Assembly (NCBI GenBank): GCA_902799855.1
Contig: CADCCA010000023.1
Location: 1-26,310, forward strand
Length of the DNA stretch: 26,310 nt
Origin: an uncultured Erysipelotrichaceae bacterium
Lineage (GTDB): Bacteria > Bacillota_I > Bacilli_A > RFN20 > CAG-826
Direction of reading: 5' to 3'
Shown piece by piece: positions 16,442 through 23,362 of the stretch; positions within the stretch are counted from its first letter, which is position 1, and each line of letters begins with the position of its first letter. The notes under the pieces are model-generated. The model saw nothing but the letters and a program-made list of their open reading frames with translations. It searched no databases and was not told the DNA's origin. Both the position numbers and the translations under genes were made by a program.

Positions 16442-16453
16442 AACGGCAACAAG

Positions 16454-17887
16454 ATGTCCAAAAAATTTAAACTCAATCCATACCTATTGTTAATCGCATC
16501 TTTTTTAGGTTTAGTCCTCATCGGATCATTCCTGCTTAGCATGCCATTTGCTTTTAAGGACAACCCCCATAATGAATGGTGTCATGTAGGCTCTTATTTA
16601 GATGCCTTTTTTACTTCTATGGCAGCGATGACTTTAACGGGTATAACCACCTATCCTTCTGGCCTCGCTGATACGTTGTCTTTGGCAGGTCAAATTATCG
16701 TCTTAGTATTAGTGCAAACAGGTGGTTTAGGCATCGTTACTATTTTAACCTTCTTATTTAGTATTTTTAGAAGAAGACTACAATTCAAAGATCGCTTGAT
16801 GATTTCTCAAGCCATCTCTTTTAATAACTTTGGCGAAATCGCTAGGTACGTGAGAAGACTTATCGCGATTGCTGCAGTGTGTGAAGTGATAGGAACCGGG
16901 CTAGGCGTGCCTTTGTTTTTGCAGGTATTCCCCGATAATCCCGCGAAGGCAATTTACTATTCTGTCTTCTATTCTATTTCCTCTTTTAATAACGCCGGAT
17001 TTGATTTATTTACTGGTACTTCTTCCTTTATTAACGGTTTACAAGCTTCGGGTGGCGTTTATATTTCCACCAGTAATTTCTTATACTACTATTCCACTAT
17101 TTATATGGCGGTATTATCCTTGCTTGGTGGTATCTCATTCTTAGTCATTATCGATATCGTTGTGGAGCATAAACCACCACGTCGTTGGTCCTCATTTACG
17201 AAGATCTGTTTGACTATGACTGTCGGTATGATTTTAGTGATGTCTTGGCTCATCTTTTTCACTGAGGGATTTAAGGCAAATAACCCGATGAATTTCTATC
17301 AAGCTTTGATGCAAATTATTAACTGCAGAACTGCTGGATTTAGTGTTTATCCACAAGAACAGATTTCTATGCCTGGCAGAATGATTTGTTGTGTCATGAT
17401 GCTCGTTGGCGGATCTCCATTATCCACTGCTGGCGGTATTAAGATCACTACTGCTTTCATTATTGTTTTAACGATTATCTCTTACTTTAGAGGTAAAAAG
17501 TTATCGGCATTTAGACGTCGTTATAGTTATGACCTTGTCGCTAAGAGCATGTCCTTGGTGTTCTTGGTTGTGGTCTTCTTAATTGTAGCTTTCATCTTCT
17601 TAACGATATTCGGCACTAAGAAGGTGGAAGGCTATGAAATGAGCGAAATTATTGAGAAAGAGAAAGTATCTTTCTATATGTACGAAGTGTTCTCATGTTT
17701 TGGTAATGTTGGCTTCTATACAGGCTTAGAGCCATTCTTATCAGTGGGATCACGTTTAGTGTTATGTTTATTAATGTTAGTTGGTCATTTAGGACCAATG
17801 GCATTTTTCCAATTATTCCAAAATAATTTGGACAAAACTACGAATACACATTATAGTTTTGTTGAAGAGGATTTTTTAATCGGTTAA
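16454..17887 (+). CDS. ktrB: Potassium uptake membrane subunit KtrB (TrkH family)
   Basis: KtrB is the K+-translocating subunit of a Na+-dependent Ktr system. The 477-residue protein has the four pore-helix/filter repeats of the family: TLTGITTY, FNNAGFDLF, NCRTAGFS and FGNVGFYTGL. Each has the conserved Gly at the filter. About eight transmembrane helices flank them. In-frame codons extend upstream to 16403, but they run through the promoter. The ATG at 16454, followed by Lys-rich MSKKFKLN, is therefore the start. No ribosome-binding site is visible, so translation is near-leaderless. ktrA follows after 15 bases. With KtrA it would support osmotic and turgor control. Confidence 0.95.
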   Translation: MSKKFKLNPYLLLIASFLGLVLIGSFLLSMPFAFKDNPHNEWCHVGSYLDAFFTSMAAMTLTGITTYPSGLADTLSLAGQIIVLVLVQTGGLGIVTILTFLFSIFRRRLQFKDRLMISQAISFNNFGEIARYVRRLIAIAAVCEVIGTGLGVPLFLQVFPDNPAKAIYYSVFYSISSFNNAGFDLFTGTSSFINGLQASGGVYISTSNFLYYYSTIYMAVLSLLGGISFLVIIDIVVEHKPPRRWSSFTKICLTMTVGMILVMSWLIFFTEGFKANNPMNFYQALMQIINCRTAGFSVYPQEQISMPGRMICCVMMLVGGSPLSTAGGIKITTAFIIVLTIISYFRGKKLSAFRRRYSYDLVAKSMSLVFLVVVFLIVAFIFLTIFGTKKVEGYEMSEIIEKEKVSFYMYEVFSCFGNVGFYTGLEPFLSVGSRLVLCLLMLVGHLGPMAFFQLFQNNLDKTTNTHYSFVEEDFLIG

Positions 17888-17902
17888 AGGAGGAATCTCT
17901 AT

Positions 17903-18586
17903 ATGGCTAAAAAATCATTTGCTGTAATCGGTCTTGGACAGTTCGGTATTTCTATCGTTGAAGAATTAGTGGGTAACGGCATGGACGTTATCGCTATCGA
18001 TAGCGAAGAAGAAGCTGTCAAAAAAGTAAGTGGCATTCTCCCAACAGTGGCTGTCGCAAACAGTACTGATGAAGAAGCGCTTAAAGATTTAGGCATTAAA
18101 GACGTTGACGCGGCTATCGTTGCGTATGGTTCTCACATTGAATCAAGTATTTTAACAACCGTTATTCTTAAAGAATTAGGCGTTAAATCCATTATCGTTC
18201 GTGTTGATGATCCTTATTACACTTCTATTATGAAAAAGCTCGGTGCGACTGAAGTTATCATGCCTCAAAAAGCCGCTGGTGTTGCTCTAGCAAATAGATT
18301 AGGTAATGAAGACTTTAAAGACTTCTATAAACTCGATGATAAATATTCCGTTGTTTCCATCGTCATTAACAATGGTTATGTTCCAGAACAATTAAAAGAC
18401 TTATCATCTAAAGATAAATACGGCGTCAACATTGTTTTAATCATTAGAAACGGCCGTTCATTTGTTCCTGGTGGTAATGACTCACTCTTACCAGATGACA
18501 CCATCTTCGTTGTCGGTGGCACAAAAGAAATTAGAAACTTCCGTGAAGCCATCAATGGCATGAAGAAAAAGAGAAAAACTCTCTAA
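17903..18586 (+). CDS. ktrA: Potassium uptake regulatory subunit KtrA (RCK domains)
   Basis: KtrA is the cytoplasmic ring-forming gating subunit of the Ktr K+ transporter. The RCK_N Rossmann fold shows GLGQFG at 10-15 and Asp33 at the end of the second strand, expected to hold the nucleotide ribose (ATP/ADP or NAD). A C-terminal RCK_C domain covers about 140-220 (KYGVNIVLIIRNGRSFVPGG, then LLPDDTIFVVGG). In Firmicutes this domain can bind c-di-AMP; whether it does here is inference. The 227-residue length matches. AAAGGAGG lies about 9 bases before the ATG, in contrast to ktrB. A strong terminator follows. Confidence 0.95.
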   Translation: MAKKSFAVIGLGQFGISIVEELVGNGMDVIAIDSEEEAVKKVSGILPTVAVANSTDEEALKDLGIKDVDAAIVAYGSHIESSILTTVILKELGVKSIIVRVDDPYYTSIMKKLGATEVIMPQKAAGVALANRLGNEDFKDFYKLDDKYSVVSIVINNGYVPEQLKDLSSKDKYGVNIVLIIRNGRSFVPGGNDSLLPDDTIFVVGGTKEIRNFREAINGMKKKRKTL

Positions 18587-18599
18587 GAATAACAAACAA

Positions 18600-18631
18600 A
18601 AAACAGCTCGAATCACCGAGCTGTTTTAATT
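18600..18631. terminator. Terminator between ktrA and the converging unrecognised gene
   Basis: An 11-bp perfect stem, AAAACAGCTCG (18600-18610) with CGAGCTGTTTT (18617-18627), has a 6-base loop and T-rich tails on both strands. It can end ktrBA transcripts and those of the converging gene. Confidence 0.9.
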
Positions 18632-18640
18632 TTGCGTTAA

Positions 18641-19519
18641 TTAGTTTCCAAGAGTTCCTGCGTCTGGATAATCTTCCCATTTAGCTGATTCTGGTTTTAT
18701 AAATGTATAGTTAATCTTGGTCCAATCATCAATATTAAACATTCTCGCTAATGTTTGTAATTGCTCTGGCAAATTCGCAGCCCCAGATACCCAGTGGAAC
18801 TTAACAAGTTTCCCGCTTCTATCAAATCCTTGTCCCCAATATTCACCATAGGTCTTATCAACGTTCTCTTGCGGGATTTTCCATTGTTTTGTTTCACTAT
18901 TACCATTATCGGAGCTTTGATAACTGCTTTCTTGTGGAGTAGATTCATAACTTGATGAGGATGAATGGAAACCTCCGTGTGCTTCCAACATCTCAAACTC
19001 TTTTTGCACCTTTTTGGAATTCTTTTTTACTCGACTTACAAGCGTGTCACAAACCTTTATAACACTCTCTTTTTGGGATTTATCTAAACCTTTGATTTTA
19101 TTCAAACTGTCCAAGAATTTGAAAATAGGAATCGATTCATCACCAAAATAATCAAAGTCAAAATCCATATATAAAGAATCATTTTTATCAGAGAATCCAA
19201 GGCGAACAGTAAAGCGTGTTGGAAAGTCTTTATCTTTTGGTTCTGCCTCAGCGTTGACGCTATATTTGATTGTGCAATCGCCAAACATCAGGCTTCCAAT
19301 ACTGAATTTTGGAAAATAAGAATATAGGCCTTCGTTTGTGATAATGACTAGGCCTTCCTTAATTTTCCCAGCCAAATTGAATTTGCCATAGTAAGCATTA
19401 ATTGGTTTTTCTTCTGCGTGTTTCTTCGCAAATCTTTTGACGCACGCCTCACAAGAAGCGTAACTTGAGCAAAAACCTTCATTGTCAGAAATGCGGTCTG
19501 TGAGTTTTGAATAATCCAT
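18641..19519 (-). CDS. Unrecognised cytoplasmic protein with Ser-rich linker
   Basis: I do not recognise this 292-residue protein. It has no signal peptide and no membrane segment. Residues 1-30 contain a cluster of three Cys (C17, C23, C26). About 40-150 is a mixed alpha/beta region with alternating hydrophobic strands (GLVIITNEGLYSYF) and many Asp and Phe. About 150-185 is a Lys-rich, helix-forming stretch. About 186-215 is a low-complexity Ser/Gln/Asn linker beginning HSSSSS. The last 75 residues form a compact aromatic-rich domain (YGEYWGQGFDRSGKLVKFHW). AAAGGAG lies 6 bases before the ATG, and a strong promoter and terminators on both sides make it a single-gene unit. The two-domain plan with a flexible linker suggests an adaptor or binding protein, but function is unknown. 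Confidence 0.75.
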   Translation of the reverse strand: MDYSKLTDRISDNEGFCSSYASCEACVKRFAKKHAEEKPINAYYGKFNLAGKIKEGLVIITNEGLYSYFPKFSIGSLMFGDCTIKYSVNAEAEPKDKDFPTRFTVRLGFSDKNDSLYMDFDFDYFGDESIPIFKFLDSLNKIKGLDKSQKESVIKVCDTLVSRVKKNSKKVQKEFEMLEAHGGFHSSSSSYESTPQESSYQSSDNGNSETKQWKIPQENVDKTYGEYWGQGFDRSGKLVKFHWVSGAANLPEQLQTLARMFNIDDWTKINYTFIKPESAKWEDYPDAGTLGN

Positions 19520-19557
19520 AATATCTCCTTTATTGAATTTCCTTCACATTAATTTTC

Positions 19558-19586
19558 ATTATAAAACGCTTCTTTTTGCGTAGCAA
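19558..19586 (-). promoter_or_regulatory. Promoter of the unrecognised Ser-linker protein gene
   Basis: On the minus strand TTGCTA (19581-19586), a 17-base spacer and TATAAT (19558-19563) make a near-consensus promoter. It gives a leader of about 30 bases with a normal ribosome-binding site. It directly follows the nusG terminator. Confidence 0.72.
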
Positions 19587-19602
19587 TATTAGTCGTGGTT
19601 CG

Positions 19603-19634
19603 AAAAGAAAAACTCCGGTGTGGCCGGAGTTTTT
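19603..19634 (-). terminator. Terminator of rpmG-secE-nusG
   Basis: An 11-bp stem, AAAAACTCCGG (19608-19618) with CCGGAGTTTTT (19624-19634), has a 5-base loop. On the minus strand the tail TTTTTCTTTTC follows. Confidence 0.92.
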
Positions 19635-19653
19635 GTTGTTTGTTATTAACTTC

Positions 19654-20262
19654 TTAGATCTTATCGATTTCAGAGAAGTCAACTTCGACTTTAGTGGCTC
19701 TACCAAAGAAGATGGTTTCGAGTTCCACGACTTTGGTATCACGGTTGATAGAAAGAATTCTACCTTCGGTGCCTTCAAGTGGACCATGGATGACTTTGAC
19801 ATAATCATCAACGTTATAACGGTCGAACATATCGGCGTCGATTTCACCCATTCTCTTAAGAACTGGTTCAATTTGTTCTCTTGGAACTGGGAATGGTTTT
19901 GTGCCTTTACCAGAGGAACCGACGAAGCCGGTAACACCTGGAGTATTACGCACAACGTACCAAGCATAGTCTGTCATGATCATTTCCACGAAGACATAAC
20001 CTGGATAGAGGTTTTTCATTCTGGTTTTTTCAGTTGGCATACCATCTTTCATGACTGGAACTTCTTGTTCCGCGACGATGATACGGAAGATTAAATCTCC
20101 TAAACCCATGGATTCAACACGGCGTTTTAAGTTTTCTTTAACTTTGTTTTCGTGTGTTGAATAAGTATTGACAACGTACCAAGCTTTTTCGCCTAACGTT
20201 GCAGTAGATTCGCCTTCACTTAAATCAGTGGTGCTATCTGTAAATTTCACTTCATCTGCCAT
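19654..20262 (-). CDS. nusG: Transcription termination/antitermination factor NusG
   Basis: NusG binds the RNA polymerase clamp and tunes pausing and termination. The NGN domain starts with WYVVNTYSTHENKVKENL (about residue 28) and includes the block KNLYPGYVFVEMIM and WYVVRNTPGVTGFVG. The C-terminal KOW domain has DYVKVIHGPLEGTEGRI, with the conserved Gly. The 202-residue length includes a 25-residue acidic N-terminal extension before the NGN domain, longer than in B. subtilis NusG. AAGGAG lies 7 bases before the ATG, 11 bases after secE. Here nusG is separated from rplK by the ktrBA block. Confidence 0.97.
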   Translation of the reverse strand: MADEVKFTDSTTDLSEGESTATLGEKAWYVVNTYSTHENKVKENLKRRVESMGLGDLIFRIIVAEQEVPVMKDGMPTEKTRMKNLYPGYVFVEMIMTDYAWYVVRNTPGVTGFVGSSGKGTKPFPVPREQIEPVLKRMGEIDADMFDRYNVDDYVKVIHGPLEGTEGRILSINRDTKVVELETIFFGRATKVEVDFSEIDKI

Positions 20263-20273
20263 AACACTACTCC

Positions 20274-20465
20274 TTATCTATTGAAGGTGTCTTTCAAGAC
20301 ATCAATTAACTTTTTGCCTAAAGCATCTTCACCCATGAGGATGAGACCAGTTAAGGCAGCGATAATAACCACAACGATAATTGATGGAATTAACACTTCT
20401 CTCTTAGGCCAGCGAACACGCTTGCCTTCTTTTACTACGTCTTTTGCAAATTTTCCAAGACCCAT
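20274..20465 (-). CDS. secE: Preprotein translocase subunit SecE
   Basis: SecE is the essential clamp subunit of the SecYEG protein channel. The 63-residue protein has an amphipathic N-terminal helix, the conserved KRVRWPKREVLI element on the cytoplasmic face and one transmembrane helix (about 27-45). This is the short Gram-positive form. AGGAGG lies about 7 bases before the ATG, overlapping the end of rpmG. The rpmG-secE-nusG order is the usual one in Firmicutes. Confidence 0.95.
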   Translation of the reverse strand: MGLGKFAKDVVKEGKRVRWPKREVLIPSIIVVVIIAALTGLILMGEDALGKKLIDVLKDTFNR

Positions 20466-20476
20466 ATGTGGACCTC

Positions 20477-20623
20477 CTATTTACTTATCTTATGAAGCGT
20501 CATCTTGTTGCAACGCTTACAATACTTTTTTATTTGAAGGTTTGTGGCACCCTCTTTTTTGATAGTCGTCGTATAGTTTCTAGAGAGGCACTCTTCGCAA
20601 ATCAAAAGAACTCTTTCTCTCAT
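20477..20623 (-). CDS. rpmG: 50S ribosomal protein L33
   Basis: A 48-residue protein is encoded, starting MRERVLLICEECLSRNYTT and ending with YCKRCNKMTLHKISK. It has two CxxC pairs (Cys9/Cys12 and Cys35/Cys38), so it is the zinc-binding form of L33. Length and motifs match the family, and its place before secE is conserved in Firmicutes. A purine-rich GGGGG element lies about 7 bases before the ATG, with AGGAG abutting it. Because the protein needs zinc, low zinc may favour a zinc-free paralogue if one exists elsewhere; none is visible here. Confidence 0.93.
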   Translation of the reverse strand: MRERVLLICEECLSRNYTTTIKKEGATNLQIKKYCKRCNKMTLHKISK

Positions 20624-20647
20624 CTCCTGACCCCCTATAACAATTTG

Positions 20648-20676
20648 ACTTTAAATACACTATCACTCACTTTCAA
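20648..20676 (-). promoter_or_regulatory. Weak candidate promoter before rpmG
   Basis: TTGAAA (20671-20676 on the minus strand), a 17-base spacer and TAAAGT (20648-20653) lie about 25 bases before rpmG. The match is partial. I see no terminator after the preceding gene, so read-through from the smpB operon is also possible. Confidence 0.35.
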
Positions 20677-20679
20677 TAA

Positions 20680-20705
20680 TGTAAAGAAATATTTATCTCT
20701 TTACA
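20680..20705. repeat. 8-bp inverted repeat at the end of the small membrane protein gene
   Basis: TGTAAAGA (20680-20687) and TCTTTACA (20698-20705) are separated by 10 AT-rich bases and overlap the stop codon of the upstream gene. There is no T-tract, so it is not a good terminator; it could be an operator for rpmG-secE-nusG or a weak RNA hairpin. Confidence 0.5.
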
Positions 20706-20910
20706 GGGAACTTAGGCTATTTTGACTACTAGAAGTAACAGGATTTACTGGTCCTAAAATCATGACAACAATAAAACAGCCAATGATTAAGGCCATTAAA
20801 ACAGCGATGACAATTGCTATTGCCCAAGGGAAATGAATCGTTTCTCTTTTTTGATCAATTTCAACCGCTGCAGTTTCTTCTAGTTCACTAGTTTTTCTTT
20901 CTTCTTCCAT
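20701..20910 (-). CDS. Small single-pass membrane protein, unrecognised
   Basis: This is a 69-residue protein of unknown function. Residues 1-27 are charged and Glu-rich, and about 28-53 form one long hydrophobic helix (WAIAIVIAVLMALIIGCF). The tail is short, ending in PVTSSSQNSLSSL. The pattern suggests the N-terminus in the cytoplasm and a short Ser-rich tail outside. GGAGG lies 7 bases before the ATG at 20910. The GTG at 20913 is in frame but overlaps the folT stop, and the ATG is better placed. It is the last gene of the O-antigen-ligase-like/smpB/folC/folT operon, and its spacing says it is co-translated. It may be a small accessory protein of the transporter, but that is only context. 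Confidence 0.7.
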   Translation of the reverse strand: MEEERKTSELEETAAVEIDQKRETIHFPWAIAIVIAVLMALIIGCFIVVMILGPVNPVTSSSQNSLSSL

Positions 20911-20912
20911 CA

Positions 20913-21683
20913 CTAATCCTCCACAAAATACTTCTTTGTGAAGCGTTGAAACGCTGAAATAAAGAATGTATCGATAAAGACATTAAAGAACATCACTAAA
21001 GCTTGACAAACGATAATAGCGAGGAATGTGGCAAAGCCAAACGCCCACGCTTTCATCACACTGCCAAATAACACTAAAACGAAGAAATCACATATAAACG
21101 AGGCGAAACAGATGTGTAATGGGCTCGTATAGATGTTATTATCTTTCGGCTTGATAAGAATGCTTAAAAGTATGATTGCAAGGAATATCACGCCAGATAT
21201 AGAGCACACAAGCGCTTTGCTGAGCACGCTTAACTCGTATGTGGAACTAAAAAGTGTGATTTCGTTTCTCGATAAAACAAATATCGCAATGATTGACCAA
21301 ATGACCGCTAAAACAATGATTTCAACAATCGATAGAGCCTTACGATTTTTGATAGAAAAAACGAATGAAAAAACAAAGTAAGAAACAAAGCCAAGTAAGG
21401 CATAAATTGCAGTGATTTGTAAGTATGGCGGATACATTCTTGGATCGAAAACTAAATAGCCCAAAAGATCGCTACCAATACCAATGAAAAGACCATAAAC
21501 AGGACCAAGCAAAACAGAGGCAAAAATGATGAGCGCTGGACCACCTAATGACACTCTCACAAATGGAGCAAAAGCAAGGTAATTAATCGCCACAACTTTT
21601 TGTAAAATCACGACCAATGCCATGATTAAACCAGAGAGGCAAATCTTTTGAATAACGGTTAATCTAGTCTTAATCAAGTGCAT
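20913..21683 (-). CDS. ECF transporter S component, folate type (FolT-like)
   Basis: This membrane protein has about six transmembrane helices in 256 residues. It carries FVRVSLGGPALIIFASVLLGPVYG and GSDLLGY in the first half, a pattern of FolT-type substrate-binding subunits of energy-coupling factor transporters. An S component captures the vitamin and works with a shared EcfA1-EcfA2-EcfT module, which is not in this window. The gene lies 6 bases after folC, whose product adds glutamate tails that trap folates in the cell, and this supports folate as the substrate. A GAGG ribosome-binding site lies about 10 bases before the ATG. It is somewhat longer than the usual 170-200 residues because of an extra hydrophobic region in the middle (about 110-165). 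Confidence 0.82.
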   Translation of the reverse strand: MHLIKTRLTVIQKICLSGLIMALVVILQKVVAINYLAFAPFVRVSLGGPALIIFASVLLGPVYGLFIGIGSDLLGYLVFDPRMYPPYLQITAIYALLGFVSYFVFSFVFSIKNRKALSIVEIIVLAVIWSIIAIFVLSRNEITLFSSTYELSVLSKALVCSISGVIFLAIILLSILIKPKDNNIYTSPLHICFASFICDFFVLVLFGSVMKAWAFGFATFLAIIVCQALVMFFNVFIDTFFISAFQRFTKKYFVED

Positions 21684-21689
21684 TTCAAA

Positions 21690-22907
21690 TTAACCTCTTT
21701 TGATAATACTTTTCATATATGCCGCAAAGGCTAATGAGCCAACGATTAAAATGGCGTCTTCAGGATATTTTTCTTTTAATTCGTTTAAAGCAGCGACTGG
21801 ATCTTCGTTATAAGAATGGTCTGCTAAATAAAGGAAATAATCCTCTTCAGTTCTAGCACGTTTATTTGGGAAGGTTGTTAATATTACATCCTTACTATAC
21901 TCACCTAAATAGGCTAACATGCGTTCAACATTCTTATCCTTGAAACAGGCAAATAAAACGTGAACGTCACGGAATTCAGTGGCGTTGTGCAGTGATTTGA
22001 CCATGTTAAGCACGCCTTCTGGGTTATGTGAGCCATCCACGATTATAAGTGGGTTTTGGCTAACGATTTCCATCCTGACTGGCATAAATGTTTTAGCAAG
22101 ACCTTCACGGATTTCTTCTTCGCTAACTTTGTATGTATCTTGTAACTTCATCACTGCTTCTAAGGCGATGCACGCATCTTTTAAAGAATAGAAAGCGGAT
22201 GAATTAATTCTTAAATCTTTATAGATTGAGTAGGCAAATGTATAGCCGTAATTACTATAAACTACATTTGCAGGTTCAACTGAACAGATAACTTGTGATT
22301 TAGTTTCTTTAGCAACTTCCACTATTGTATTAAGAGCTTCTTCGTCTAACATACCTGTAATGACAGGAATTTCATCTTTAATAATGCCAGCTTTTTGATA
22401 AGCAATTTCACATAAAGAACGGCCTAAAAAAGCTGTGTGTTCAAGGCTAATTGAAGTGATGATTGAGAGGATTGGTTTGAAGATATTTGTAGCATCAATT
22501 TCTCCTCCCATACAGCATTCAATAATTGCTAAATCAACGTTGTTTTTTTGGAAATAATTAAAGGCAATATATGTCAAAATTTCGAATGTCGATAAGTCAT
22601 ATTTTTTAAAGAGTTTTTCATTCTCTTTTAACGCCTCTTCAATCTCTTCATTCGAGATATTTTTACCATCGATATTAATCATCTCATTAACATCGTCTAG
22701 CCATGGGGAAGTATATAAACCAACCTTTAAGCCATGTGCGCGATAAATGTTCGCTAAATAGTTAGCGGTTGTGCCCTTGCCATTGCTTCCAGCAATATGG
22801 ATGGAAGGTATTTCATATTTAAAAGAAACTTTCTTTAGAAAGTCATCAAAGTTTTCTCTTTGGTAATCACCACGATCAAAACTCTCGAGGTATTCTTTTA
22901 GATTCAT
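21690..22907 (-). CDS. folC: Folylpolyglutamate synthase / dihydrofolate synthase
   Basis: FolC adds glutamates to folates in an ATP-dependent ligase reaction and is a Mur-ligase relative. The 405-residue protein has the P-loop GSNGKGT at 40-46, SLEHTAFLG (catalytic His), and IVDGSHNPEG between the central and C-terminal domains. Length is normal (about 400-430). GGAGGA lies about 5 bases before the ATG, which overlaps the last bases of smpB in an ATGA junction (translational coupling). Next to an ECF folate-type S component, this points to uptake and trapping of environmental folate. Whether the cell also makes folate cannot be told from the window. Confidence 0.95.
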   Translation of the reverse strand: MNLKEYLESFDRGDYQRENFDDFLKKVSFKYEIPSIHIAGSNGKGTTANYLANIYRAHGLKVGLYTSPWLDDVNEMINIDGKNISNEEIEEALKENEKLFKKYDLSTFEILTYIAFNYFQKNNVDLAIIECCMGGEIDATNIFKPILSIITSISLEHTAFLGRSLCEIAYQKAGIIKDEIPVITGMLDEEALNTIVEVAKETKSQVICSVEPANVVYSNYGYTFAYSIYKDLRINSSAFYSLKDACIALEAVMKLQDTYKVSEEEIREGLAKTFMPVRMEIVSQNPLIIVDGSHNPEGVLNMVKSLHNATEFRDVHVLFACFKDKNVERMLAYLGEYSKDVILTTFPNKRARTEEDYFLYLADHSYNEDPVAALNELKEKYPEDAILIVGSLAFAAYMKSIIKRG

Positions 22908-23362
22908 AATTCTCCTCCGTTTTTAATGCTGCGCTTAATATCTCTTTGTTTGATGGTTTCACGCTTATCGTAGAGTTTTTTGCCTTTGGCAAGAGCGATT
23001 TCTATCTTCGCCCTACCACGCTTCAGATACACGCGCGTAGGAACGATAGTGTAGCCATCTCTTTTGATTTTTTCATCAAACCATCTGATTTCTTTTTTAT
23101 GTAATAAAAGTTTTCTGTTTCTTAAAGGATCATGATTAAAAATATTGCCCTTATCATAAGGGTTAATGTGCATGTTAATGACTTCCATTTCCCCATTTCT
23201 AATCACGATATAGGAATCGTTTAATGAACAGCCATGAGTCCTTAAGGACTTGATTTCTGTGCCCATTAAAACAAGACCACATTCTGTGAATTCACTAAGG
23301 AAATAATTAAAATGGGCTTTTTTGTTAGAAGTTATGATTTTAATTCCAGCATCATTACTCAT
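22904..23362 (-). CDS. smpB: SsrA-binding protein SmpB
   Basis: SmpB binds tmRNA and delivers it to stalled ribosomes. The 152-residue protein has the OB-fold motifs KKAHFNYFLSEFTECGLVLMGTEIKSLR and SYIVIRNGEMEVINMHI, and it ends in the basic tail that enters the mRNA channel (KLYDKRETIKQRD...IKR). AAGGAG lies 7 bases before the ATG. The start overlaps the preceding O-antigen-ligase-like gene by 8 bases, and its TGA stop overlaps the folC start. TGA as stop here, with no TGA inside any long frame, argues against the UGA-Trp code of true mycoplasmas. The usual partners rnr and secG are absent. Confidence 0.97.
   Translation of the reverse strand: MSNDAGIKIITSNKKAHFNYFLSEFTECGLVLMGTEIKSLRTHGCSLNDSYIVIRNGEMEVINMHINPYDKGNIFNHDPLRNRKLLLHKKEIRWFDEKIKRDGYTIVPTRVYLKRGRAKIEIALAKGKKLYDKRETIKQRDIKRSIKNGGEL

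Noticed and set aside
16403..16453. 17-codon N-terminal extension of KtrB
   Set aside because: It runs through the -35 and -10 boxes and has no start signal; MSKKFKLN at 16454 is a typical cytoplasmic N-terminus.
19530..19967. Open frame of 145 codons on the minus strand inside nusG
   Set aside because: It overlaps nusG in another frame, runs through the nusG terminator, and has no ribosome-binding site or recognisable motif.
20680..20705. Inverted repeat as terminator of the smpB-folC operon
   Set aside because: The stem is AT-rich with a 10-base loop and no T-tract follows, so it is kept only as a repeat or possible operator.
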